Shown piece by piece: positions 15,817 to 22,956 of a stretch of DNA of 22,956 nucleotides (its first letter is position 1; each line of letters opens with the position of its first letter). Where the stretch lies: positions 1 to 22,956 of IMG/VR virus record IMGVR_UViG_3300009543_000754; one strand, 5' to 3'. The DNA comes from a virus. Both the position numbers and the translations under genes were made by a program. Under the pieces are notes generated by a model. That model did no database searches. It was not told the DNA's origin and worked only from the letters and a program-made list of their open reading frames with translations.

Positions 15817-16864
15817 TTCTTACTACTTTGAATAAATTATCTTCACTAAATATTACTGTGCTATTATCCAAGGTTGTCTTAACTTTTAATTTATAGTAAC
15901 GTTCTGGTGCTAGCATTTCCATATCTATATCAAAGTAGCTACCTTCTCCGTCTGCATTAATATTAGTGAAAGGGCTAAACTCTACTATTGTTTCGTTACT
16001 AAAATGATCTACTATAGAATAATAAGAAGCTGCTGGTAAAGCGTAGTTCGTTTTATAAATAGACTCAGTAGAAAATGTTCTAGTTGGAAAGTTAGGTTTT
16101 GCTGATATTCTAAATCTAGCAGATCCTTTATTTACATATTGTCTTTTTTGATTAGATATATAGACTCTTGAATTATCTGTATCTAATTCTGATACACCTG
16201 GGTTATAGAAATCGTTAACTTCTTTAAACTCTAAGTAAGGTTTAAATATAGTATTAGTATCGGACCCATAGTACTTAAGGGAAATAGAAGCATCTGTATA
16301 ATCTTCGTATTGGTCTTCTAATTTAAGTATTAGTCCGTAATTAGTAATTGAACCACTATAATGAGCTTTAACTATTTCTGTTACATCTATAGCTAAATCT
16401 AAACTATTATCTCCTACTTTCATTGTAGAGGTAGAGAATGTATTTGCAATATAGCTTCCTCCATCTGCACTCCATGCTGTCCCTATTCCATCCCTGTCTT
16501 TCCATGTAACACCGGTGGTATTAGTAGGTATATCATTTACCTTACCTACCCCATTTTGCCATGACTCTGATACGGGATATACCTCTATATTAAAGTTAAA
16601 AGGGAGTTCAGAAGCTTCAGCTATAGGTAAATGAAGAGAACAAGATATAAGACCACCTGTCTTACTATCTACTACTTTTCTAATATCTTCTGTATTAAAA
16701 TCCATTAATATCCTTTTCGATCTTCCTTTATCATCATCACTGCTATCAGGATATCCAGCAATCTCCAGTATTTCATCTTTACCGGCGTTACCGTACACAC
16801 CGGCTACATCTGGTGCTGACCAGATTGTACTGTCTTGGTTTGGGTAAATTCTATGTATGGCCAT
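15809..16864 (-). CDS. DNRLRE-like structural protein
   Basis: This 351-residue protein begins MAIHRIYPNQDSTIW. The first 200 residues show the pattern of DNRLRE-type beta-sandwich domains: an initial I-Y-P-x-x-D-x-T-I segment, R-I-L-M-D-F as an early core strand, then SESWQNGVG and GVTWKDRDG, and a late Y-G-S segment followed by KPYLEF. The remaining part looks like a second beta-domain. Such domains occur in phage tail and baseplate proteins and in adhesins. It starts one base after the stop of the gp6-like gene, so it belongs to the same tail unit. The domain call is moderate. Confidence 0.65.
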   Translation of the reverse strand: MAIHRIYPNQDSTIWSAPDVAGVYGNAGKDEILEIAGYPDSSDDDKGRSKRILMDFNTEDIRKVVDSKTGGLISCSLHLPIAEASELPFNFNIEVYPVSESWQNGVGKVNDIPTNTTGVTWKDRDGIGTAWSADGGSYIANTFSTSTMKVGDNSLDLAIDVTEIVKAHYSGSITNYGLILKLEDQYEDYTDASISLKYYGSDTNTIFKPYLEFKEVNDFYNPGVSELDTDNSRVYISNQKRQYVNKGSARFRISAKPNFPTRTFSTESIYKTNYALPAASYYSIVDHFSNETIVEFSPFTNINADGEGSYFDIDMEMLAPERYYKLKVKTTLDNSTVIFSEDNLFKVVRNG

Positions 16865-16865
16865 A

Positions 16866-18074
16866 TTATAATGTTGTTACTCTTCCTTCTATATCAGTGT
16901 CTGGGTATTTCAATTCAAAAATACAAGGATCGTAAGAAGGGTAAACTATGTTATCTTTAGTAGCCCCTGCTGTATCGTATCCGTATTCAGAATATCTTCC
17001 TCCTACCTTATTTGTTATCTTTATATTTTTAACTGTTTGTACCCCTTTGACTTGGTCTAGCAATGTATAGACTGAGGATAGGTTAATTGGTTGGTTAATG
17101 TTCCATCTCTTTATATCGAAATGTTCCCTTAGAGCGTTATTACATTGAAGTAATACATCTCTAGATCCGTAATTAGGTAATGTTAGTATTTCAAACTTAA
17201 CTCCGATATTTACTATAAATGCATCTTTCATATCAATTGCATCAGTAATCATCATATATTGACCTAAGTAGTTTTTCAAGTTACGTTTCAATGTATCTGT
17301 AGCTACAATTAAATGTCCATCTATATTATATGCTAAGGTATACATTGATAGAGCTAAAGGATTACGTTCTAATGGTCCAGAGTTAGAGTTAATTACCATT
17401 TCATTAGTAACAAATGTCTTAGCGATTGAACCAAATTGAGCGGGTAGTGATAATGCTCTTACTGTATAGTCATTTGTTGTAACTGCTCTTTTTTGTTCTG
17501 CAAAAGACCTTAGAGAGTTTTCTCTTAACTCTTCTATTGTATCTCCATCTTTACCTCCTGCAGCTGGTTTATCGTTTGTGAATCCTAATGTACCTACTTT
17601 ATCGGTATTAGCAGGTGTGCTTCTTAATATGATGCCGTTTGCGTTAATAGTGTTTGCCGGAACGTTTGCTGCTACACCTCCACCAACTAGGTATCTAACT
17701 GTCAATGTTGTATTAGAAGGAGCTATACCATATGTCTTAGTAAATAAGAAGTTGGTTGGGTCATATGCTTTATCGAGTTTATCTACTGCATACTTATTTC
17801 CGTACTTCTTTATAGTAGTAGGATCAGGTAGAAACTCTTCATCGAATGCTTCGGTAACACCGGCTCCGAATTGTATTTGTAATACTCCTTTAGATGTAAA
17901 CCTAGTTATAAATCTTTTAGATATTCTCTTTAATTTAAGTAGAGCAGGAACTAGATCATTATCTGAGTTATTATTAGTTTCTTCTTTAAATACAGTGTCT
18001 TGAGCTAGAAAAGGAACTTCTGTCCATTCTTCTCCATCGCTATCAGTAATAGATAAAACTCTAATTATCCCCAA
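16866..18074 (-). CDS. Baseplate wedge protein, gp6/J-like, 5'-truncated
   Basis: The 402 visible residues show features of the gp6/baseplate-J family: a region with GKDGDTIEELRENSLRSF followed by the AVTTNDY segment (residues about 175-205), after which comes a long alpha/beta C-terminal part with DQVKGVQTVKNIKI. In T4, gp6 forms the inner wedge ring of the baseplate. T4 gp6 is about 660 residues, so 200 or more N-terminal residues may be missing. The apparent TTG start at 18074 lies inside the plastid petN sequence, and the phage-derived reading probably begins at the codons for IIRVLSITDSD. The upstream part is lost at the contig join. Confidence 0.75.
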   Translation of the reverse strand: MGIIRVLSITDSDGEEWTEVPFLAQDTVFKEETNNNSDNDLVPALLKLKRISKRFITRFTSKGVLQIQFGAGVTEAFDEEFLPDPTTIKKYGNKYAVDKLDKAYDPTNFLFTKTYGIAPSNTTLTVRYLVGGGVAANVPANTINANGIILRSTPANTDKVGTLGFTNDKPAAGGKDGDTIEELRENSLRSFAEQKRAVTTNDYTVRALSLPAQFGSIAKTFVTNEMVINSNSGPLERNPLALSMYTLAYNIDGHLIVATDTLKRNLKNYLGQYMMITDAIDMKDAFIVNIGVKFEILTLPNYGSRDVLLQCNNALREHFDIKRWNINQPINLSSVYTLLDQVKGVQTVKNIKITNKVGGRYSEYGYDTAGATKDNIVYPSYDPCIFELKYPDTDIEGRVTTL

Positions 18075-18080
18075 ACTACA
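18060..18080. other. Join between phage and plastid DNA
   Basis: On the minus strand petN reads to V-V-W-G, then TAA appears where R-[NS]-G-[LF] is expected, and the sequence at once becomes the phage baseplate frame. Both genes are interrupted at the same point, within a few bases of 18,068-18,074. No transposon end, repeat, integrase or attachment site is visible at the join. A contig chimera is the simplest explanation. Confidence 0.85.
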
Positions 18081-18145
18081 AGAGAAAGAGAGAAACTAAA
18101 GCTAACCATTAAGAAAGCCCAACCTGCACTAACAATATCTGGCAT
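18065..18145 (-). CDS. petN: Cytochrome b6f complex subunit PetN, C-terminally cut
   Basis: The frame ATG 18145 to TAA 18065 encodes 26 residues, with D-I-V-S near the start, one hydrophobic membrane helix and FSLSLVVWG at the end, matching PetN of the cytochrome b6f complex. PetN is normally 29-31 residues and ends in a short tail after V-V-W-G. Here the last three to five residues are missing because the phage sequence begins, and the stop comes from phage DNA. A Shine-Dalgarno AAGGAA lies six bases upstream. The gene follows psaB by 37 bases, so they may be co-transcribed. Confidence 0.85.
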   Translation of the reverse strand: MPDIVSAGWAFLMVSFSFSLSLVVWG

Positions 18146-18151
18146 AATAAA

Positions 18152-18157
18152 TTCCTT
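18152..18157 (-). promoter_or_regulatory. Ribosome binding site of petN
   Basis: AAGGAA on the coding strand, six bases before the petN ATG. It supports this very short frame as a real gene. Confidence 0.7.
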
Positions 18158-18182
18158 CGATTGATTTTATTTTATTCTAATA

Positions 18183-20387
18183 TTAACCGAATTTACCAGA
18201 AGTTGAAGCGATAAGGAATGCAGCATATGTAAATACATATCCTACAGAGAAGTGTGCTAAACCAACTAAACGTGCTTGAACAATTGATAAAGCAACTGGC
18301 TTATCTTTCCAACGAACTAGGTTAGCAAGCGGTGTACGCTCGTGTGCCCATGCAAGTGTTTCAATAAGCTCTTGCCAGTAACCACGCCATGAGATAAGGA
18401 ACATGAAACCTGTAGCCCAGATAAGGTGTCCAAATAAGAACATCCAAGCCCAAACAGATAAACTGTTCATACCAAATGGGTTGTAACCATTAATTAGCTG
18501 AGATGAGTTTAGCCATAGGTAATCACGTAGCCAACCCATTAAATAAGTTGAAGACTCATCAAATTGGCTAGCATTTCCTTGCCAAAGTGTGATGTGCTTC
18601 CAATGCCAATAGAATGTTGTCCAACCGATTGTGTTTAACATCCAGAAAACAGCTAGGTAGAAAGCATCCCATGCAGAAATGTCACAAGTACCGCCACGGC
18701 CTGGACCGTCACAAGGGAAACTGTAACCAAAATCTTTCTTATCCGGCATTAGCTTAGAACCACGAGCATCTAAAGCACCCTTAACAAGAATAAGCGTTGT
18801 TGTATGAAGACCAAGTGCAATTGCATGGTGTACTAGGAAATCACCAGGCCCAATAGTTAGGAATAGTGAATTTGTACTACTGTTAATTGCATCTAGCCAA
18901 CCTGGTAACCAGATTGATTGACTTGCAGCTAATGCTGAACTATCAGCAGATGATAGTAGAACATCAAAGCCGTATAAAGACTTACCTTGAGCTGCTTGTA
19001 CCCACTGAGCAAAGACTGGCTCAATAAGGATTTGCTTTTCAGGTGTACCAAAAGCTTGCATTACGTCGTTATGTACGTATAAACCTAATGTATGGAAACC
19101 TAGGAATAATGTAACCCAACTTAAATGTGAGATAATAGCTTCTTTATGCTCTAGCATACGTGCAAGAACGTTACCTTCATTTAGTTCTGGATCATAGTCA
19201 CGAATAAAGAAGATTGCACCGTGAGCAAAAGCACCAGTCATGATAAAACCAGCAATATATTGGTGGTGCGTGTAAAGCGCTGCCATTGTAGTAAAATCTT
19301 GTGCCATAAAAGCATAAGGTGGAAGCGAGTACATATGCTGAGCTACCATTGAAGTAATAGTACCAACAGATGCAAGAGCTAGACCTAGCTGGAAATGAAG
19401 TGAGTTGTTTACTGTATCGTAAAGTCCCTTATGACCAGCACCTAGACGACCAGATGGAGCAGTGTGTGCATCAAGAATTTCTTTCATACTGTGACCGATA
19501 CCAAAATTAGTACGGTACATATGACCAGCAATAATGAAAACAACTGCAATAGCTAGATGGTGGTGAGCCATGTCTGTTAGCCATAAACTTTGTGTTTGTG
19601 GGTGGAAACCACCAAGGAAAGTTAAAATAGCTGTACCAGCACCTTCAGATGTACCAAACATATGTCCAGCTGTATCTGGGTTTTGTGCATAAACTGACCA
19701 GTTACCGCTAAAGAATGGAGCTAAACCAGCTGGGTGAGGAAGTGTGCTTAGGAAATTATCCCAACGTACATGCTGACCTCGAGATTCTGGAATTGCAACG
19801 TGAACTAAGTGACCAGTCCATGCTAATGAACTTACACCAAATAATCCTGATAAATGGTGGTTAAGTCGAGACTCAGCATTCTTAAACCATGAAAGGCTTG
19901 GACGGAACGCAGGCTGTAAATGAAGCCATCCTGCAAAAAGTGTTCCTGCTGCAACTAGAAGAAGGAATAGTGAACCTTGGTATAGGTCAACATTCGATCG
20001 CATACCAATAGTGTACCACCACTGGTAAACACCAGAGTAAGCAATGTTTACAGGACCTGAGGCCCCACCACGTGTAAACGCTTCAACTGCAGGTTGACCA
20101 AAATGTGGATCCCAAATTGCATGTGCAATAGGACGAATATGTAGAGGATCTTTAACCCATGCTTCAAAGTTACCTTGCCACGCTACATGGAAAAGGTTTC
20201 CTGATGTCCATAGGAAAATAATAGCTAATTGGCCAAAGTGTGAAGCAAAGATCTTTTGGTAAAGATTTTCTTCTGTCATTCCGTCATGACTTTCAAAGTC
20301 ATGAGCAGTTGCTATCCCGAACCAAATACGACGAGTCGTTGGGTCCTGGGCTAGACCTTGGCTAAACTTTGGAAATTTTGTTGCCAT
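18183..20387 (-). CDS. psaB: Photosystem I P700 apoprotein A2 (PsaB)
   Basis: This 734-residue protein is one half of the photosystem I reaction-centre heterodimer in the thylakoid membrane. It binds P700, the primary acceptors and, with PsaA, the 4Fe-4S cluster FX. The FX loop [12 protein letters not shown] is intact with Cys559 and Cys568. The P700 axial histidine is His654 in the FGHLIW segment, with the A0-ligand Met662 eight residues on. Full length for the family, with 11 expected membrane helices and no internal stops. The start is ATG 20387 with a Shine-Dalgarno 11 bases upstream. It follows psaA by 133 bases. Sequence is plastid-like. Confidence 0.98.
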   Translation of the reverse strand: MATKFPKFSQGLAQDPTTRRIWFGIATAHDFESHDGMTEENLYQKIFASHFGQLAIIFLWTSGNLFHVAWQGNFEAWVKDPLHIRPIAHAIWDPHFGQPAVEAFTRGGASGPVNIAYSGVYQWWYTIGMRSNVDLYQGSLFLLLVAAGTLFAGWLHLQPAFRPSLSWFKNAESRLNHHLSGLFGVSSLAWTGHLVHVAIPESRGQHVRWDNFLSTLPHPAGLAPFFSGNWSVYAQNPDTAGHMFGTSEGAGTAILTFLGGFHPQTQSLWLTDMAHHHLAIAVVFIIAGHMYRTNFGIGHSMKEILDAHTAPSGRLGAGHKGLYDTVNNSLHFQLGLALASVGTITSMVAQHMYSLPPYAFMAQDFTTMAALYTHHQYIAGFIMTGAFAHGAIFFIRDYDPELNEGNVLARMLEHKEAIISHLSWVTLFLGFHTLGLYVHNDVMQAFGTPEKQILIEPVFAQWVQAAQGKSLYGFDVLLSSADSSALAASQSIWLPGWLDAINSSTNSLFLTIGPGDFLVHHAIALGLHTTTLILVKGALDARGSKLMPDKKDFGYSFPCDGPGRGGTCDISAWDAFYLAVFWMLNTIGWTTFYWHWKHITLWQGNASQFDESSTYLMGWLRDYLWLNSSQLINGYNPFGMNSLSVWAWMFLFGHLIWATGFMFLISWRGYWQELIETLAWAHERTPLANLVRWKDKPVALSIVQARLVGLAHFSVGYVFTYAAFLIASTSGKFG

Positions 20388-20398
20388 AGTCTTTTCAT

Positions 20399-20404
20399 CT
20401 CCTT
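20399..20404 (-). promoter_or_regulatory. Ribosome binding site of psaB
   Basis: AAGGAG on the coding strand, 11 bases before the ATG, a slightly long but acceptable spacing. It fixes the psaB start. Confidence 0.75.
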
Positions 20405-20442
20405 GAATTTTCGTTTAATACTTTTAATCTCGGTTTTCAATT

Positions 20443-20462
20443 TGAAGCCATTACTGGCTTCA
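20443..20462. other. Hairpin 1 in the psaA-psaB spacer
   Basis: A perfect inverted repeat: TGAAGCCA, a four-base loop, and TGGCTTCA. On the transcript strand it lies 59-78 bases after the psaA stop. On the coding strand it is not followed by a U-run, so it looks more like an RNA-processing or 3'-protecting hairpin than a terminator. Confidence 0.65.
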
Positions 20463-20478
20463 TTTTTTGTCACATGAA

Positions 20479-20498
20479 TTTAAATCGTTCGATTTAAA
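20479..20498. other. Hairpin 2 in the psaA-psaB spacer
   Basis: A perfect inverted repeat TTTAAATCG / CGATTTAAA with a two-base centre, 23-42 bases after the psaA stop. Being near-palindromic and AT-rich, it is weaker than hairpin 1. It may mark the 3' end of a processed psaA transcript. Confidence 0.55.
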
Positions 20499-20520
20499 AC
20501 CAACTCTTGACTAGGGAATT

Positions 20521-22776
20521 CTATCCAACTGCAATAATACGAGCTAGGAAGAATGACCAGGTTGTTGCAATACCACCTAATAAGTAGTGAGTTAGACCAA
20601 CTGCACGACCTTGAGTAATGCTTAGTGCTCGTGGCTGAATGCCTGGAGCAACTTTAAGTTTGTTATGAGCCCAAACAATTGACTCGATAAGCTCTTGCCA
20701 GTAACCACGTCCACTGAAAAGGAACATTAAACTGAATGCCCAAATGAAGTGAGCACCTAGGAAAATTAGACCGTAAGCTGATAAAGCTGAACCGTATGAC
20801 TGAATAACTTGTGAAGCTTGCGCCCATAAGAAATCACGTAGCCAACCGTTTACAGTGTTAGCACTTAGACCAAAGTTTCCACCAGTAATGTGTGAAACAC
20901 CTTTAGCTGTTAAGTTACCCCAAACATCAGATTGCATCTTCCAACTGAAATGGAAAATAACGATTGAAATTGAGTTATACATCCAGAAGAGTCCAAGGAA
21001 AACGTGATCCCAAGCTGAAACTTGACATGTGCCGCCTCGACCTGGACCATCACAAGGGAATCGGAAACCTAGGTTTGCCTTATCCGGGATTAGTCTAGAA
21101 CTACGGGCAAATAGAACACCTTTCAGAAGAATTAGAACTGTAACGTGAATCGTAAAAGCGTGAATATGGTGAACCATGAAATCCGCCGTACCTAACGAAA
21201 TCGGCATCATTGCAATCTTACCACCAACAGCAACAATATCTCCACCCCAAGTAGGACTAGTACTTGATAGAGCATTAGGAGCAGTTAAGTTTGGAGCTAA
21301 GTAATGAGTCTTTTGAACCCACTGTGCAAAAACAGGCTGAAGTTGAATCGCAGTATCTGAGAACATATCCTGCGGTCGGCCTAAAGCTGACATTGTATCG
21401 TTATGAATGTATAGACCGAAACTATGGAAACCTAAGAAAATACAAATCCAGTTTAAGTGAGAGATAATTGCATCACGGTGACGAATTACTCGATCTAAAA
21501 GGTTGTTGTAGTTATTAGTAGGATCATAATCACGAACCATGAAAATAGCGGCGTGAGCAGCAGCACCTGTAACACAAAAACCACCAATCCACATATGGTG
21601 TGTAAATAGTGAAAGTTGTGTACCATAATCTGTTGCAAGATAAGGGTAAGGTGGCATTGCATACATATGGTGTGCAACGATAATTGATACAGAACCCATC
21701 ATTGCTAAGTTAATAGCTAATTGAGCATGCCAAGATGTCGTTAGAATTTCATATAAACCTTTGTGGCCTTCACCAGTAAAAGGACCTTTATGAGCTTCTA
21801 GAATTTCCTTCATACTATGACCAATTCCCCAATTTGTACGGTACATATGACCGGCTACAAGGAAAAGAACAGCAAGTGCTAAATGGTGGTGAGCAGTATC
21901 ACTAAGCCATAAACCACCTGTTACAGGGTTTAAGCCACCACGGAAAGTTAAGATATCTGTGTACTCTGCCCAGTTTAGGGTAAAGAATGGAGTTAAACCT
22001 TTGCCAAAACTAGGAAAAAGTTGAGCCATTAATTCACGGTTTAGTAAAAACTCATGAGGAAGAGGAATCTCTTTTGGATCAACCCCAGCATCTAAAAGTT
22101 TGTTTACTGGTAACGCAATATGAATTTGGTGACCAGCACATGAAAGACAACCTAGACCTAATAAACCAGCTAAGTGGTGGTTAAGCATAGATTCTACATT
22201 CTGGAACCACTCTAATTTAGGAGCAGCTTTATGGTAATGGAACCAACCAGCAAAGAACATAAGGCCAGCCATGATAAGGCCACCAATTGCTGTACTGTAT
22301 AATTGAAGTTCACTAGTAATACCGCTTGCACGCCAGATTTGGAAGAAACCAGAAGTGATTTGTACACCTTGGAATCCACCACCAACGTCACCGTTCAGAA
22401 TTTCTTGGCCAACAATTGGCCAAACAACCTGAGCACTTGGCTTAATATGAGTTGGGTCACTTAGCCATGCTTCGTAGTTTGAAAAACGAGCACCATGGAA
22501 ATACATACCACTAATCCAAAGGAAAATGATAGCTAATTGGCCAAAGTGAGCACTAAATACTTTACGTGAAATTTCTTCAAGATCTGTTGTATGACTGTCA
22601 AAATCATGTGCATCTGCATGCAGATCCCAAATCCATGTAGTTGTCGCAGGCCCTTTCGCAAGGGTACGTGAGAAATGACCAGGCTTTGCCCATTTCTCAA
22701 ATGATGTTTCAACTGGATTTCGATCGACAACAATTTTTACTTTTTTTGCTTCTCGTTCCGGTGGGCTAATTGTCAT
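20521..22776 (-). CDS. psaA: Photosystem I P700 apoprotein A1 (PsaA)
   Basis: This 751-residue protein pairs with PsaB to form the photosystem I core. The FX loop [12 protein letters not shown] is intact (Cys575 and Cys584). The P700 axial histidine is His676 in the LGAHFIW segment, followed by the A0-ligand Met684. Length equals that of plastid PsaA. The N-terminus ([20 protein letters not shown]) and the segment [17 protein letters not shown] are of plastid type; picocyanobacterial PsaA has longer, different loops there. ATG 22776 is preceded six bases upstream by AGGAGA. An upstream region of 180 bases reaches the window edge. Confidence 0.98.
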   Translation of the reverse strand: MTISPPEREAKKVKIVVDRNPVETSFEKWAKPGHFSRTLAKGPATTTWIWDLHADAHDFDSHTTDLEEISRKVFSAHFGQLAIIFLWISGMYFHGARFSNYEAWLSDPTHIKPSAQVVWPIVGQEILNGDVGGGFQGVQITSGFFQIWRASGITSELQLYSTAIGGLIMAGLMFFAGWFHYHKAAPKLEWFQNVESMLNHHLAGLLGLGCLSCAGHQIHIALPVNKLLDAGVDPKEIPLPHEFLLNRELMAQLFPSFGKGLTPFFTLNWAEYTDILTFRGGLNPVTGGLWLSDTAHHHLALAVLFLVAGHMYRTNWGIGHSMKEILEAHKGPFTGEGHKGLYEILTTSWHAQLAINLAMMGSVSIIVAHHMYAMPPYPYLATDYGTQLSLFTHHMWIGGFCVTGAAAHAAIFMVRDYDPTNNYNNLLDRVIRHRDAIISHLNWICIFLGFHSFGLYIHNDTMSALGRPQDMFSDTAIQLQPVFAQWVQKTHYLAPNLTAPNALSSTSPTWGGDIVAVGGKIAMMPISLGTADFMVHHIHAFTIHVTVLILLKGVLFARSSRLIPDKANLGFRFPCDGPGRGGTCQVSAWDHVFLGLFWMYNSISIVIFHFSWKMQSDVWGNLTAKGVSHITGGNFGLSANTVNGWLRDFLWAQASQVIQSYGSALSAYGLIFLGAHFIWAFSLMFLFSGRGYWQELIESIVWAHNKLKVAPGIQPRALSITQGRAVGLTHYLLGGIATTWSFFLARIIAVG

Positions 22777-22782
22777 TGAGAA

Positions 22783-22788
22783 TCTCCT
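22783..22788 (-). promoter_or_regulatory. Ribosome binding site of psaA
   Basis: AGGAGA within GAGAGGAGATT, six bases before the ATG. It fixes the psaA start. Confidence 0.8.
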
Positions 22789-22904
22789 CTCTTCAGACGA
22801 GACACACGAAAGGCTTTTCTTTCTAAAAAAACCAGTAGTAAATGGTTCTATGTTTTGGCTGTCAGAATCAACTTTTTTAAAGTATTACTTTCATAAAAAA
22901 GGAG

Positions 22905-22931
22905 TCTATAAAAAATCTAAGATTTGGACAA
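22905..22931 (-). promoter_or_regulatory. Weak candidate promoter upstream of psaA
   Basis: TTGTCC (22926-22931) and TATAGA (22905-22910) are separated by 15 bases on the coding strand, roughly like a bacterial-type plastid promoter but two bases short of the usual spacing. The remaining leader (22777-22904) shows no other feature I can support. Confidence 0.25.
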
Positions 22932-22956
22932 ATAAGAATGAACAGACACAACAAAG

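Noticed and set aside
1719-16070. Repeated TATAAATA on the plus strand (for example near 1722, 4146, 8158, 8852, 11352, 12409, 16053), like T4 late promoters
   Set aside because: All point against the direction of the genes. Most lie inside coding sequence where the minus strand reads I-Y codons. I saw no clear TATAAATA on the coding strand in the spacers.
16866-18074. TTG at 18074 as the true start of the gp6-like protein
   Set aside because: The TTG belongs to the petN Val-Trp codons. It is an accident of the join, and the family's N-terminal part is missing.
18065-22776. Photosystem I genes as a viral cassette, as in some marine cyanophages
   Set aside because: The PsaA and PsaB loops are plastid-like, the genes have strong Shine-Dalgarno sites unlike the phage genes, and the join cuts both petN and a phage gene. 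The usual cassette partners (psaJF, psaC, psaK, psaE, psaD) are absent.

Overview
This window joins two unrelated pieces of DNA. Positions 1 to about 18,070 are one densely packed, AT-rich, minus-strand block from a tailed phage of the T4-like (contractile-tail) type. Positions about 18,070 to 22,956 are a minus-strand plastid segment, psaA - psaB - petN, from a photosynthetic eukaryote. The join falls inside the last codons of petN and inside the 5' part of a phage baseplate gene, so both genes are cut at the same place. The simplest reading is a chimeric metagenomic contig, not a phage that carries photosystem I genes.

Phage part, in order of transcription (right to left): a 5'-truncated gp6/J-like baseplate wedge protein; a DNRLRE-like beta-rich structural protein; a small coiled-coil protein; a 1037-residue tail/baseplate protein; two further structural proteins; a pair of paralogous structural proteins; a short tail fibre with a C-terminal S74 self-processing chaperone; and a longer fibre of the same type broken by a one-base frameshift. 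A GIY-YIG nuclease-like gene and a row of small conserved phage genes follow. Then come a DnaG-type primase, a RecB/Cas4-like exonuclease, a Trp/Asn/Tyr-rich lipoprotein, a P-loop (zeta-toxin-like) kinase and the first 21 codons of a nucleotidyltransferase. Genes touch or overlap, often through ATGA, and almost none has a Shine-Dalgarno sequence. That feature and the style of the lipoprotein suggest a Bacteroidota host (inference).

Three phage features stand out. First, the lipoprotein and kinase frames overlap by 239 bases in a GC-elevated stretch. Second, three separate proteins start with a near-identical leader (M-K-L-[SK]-x-I-I-[LF]-E) that resembles the T4 capsid-targeting peptide and its [LI]-x-E cleavage site. 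Third, the long fibre is frameshifted within a 10-base window.

Plastid part: full-length PsaA (751 residues) and PsaB (734 residues) with intact FX cluster cysteines and P700 histidines, each preceded by a clear Shine-Dalgarno sequence, then PetN missing its last few residues. The psaA-psaB spacer holds two perfect hairpins. PsaA and PsaB look plastid-type, not like marine picocyanobacterial or cyanophage versions. I cannot fix the algal lineage from sequence alone.
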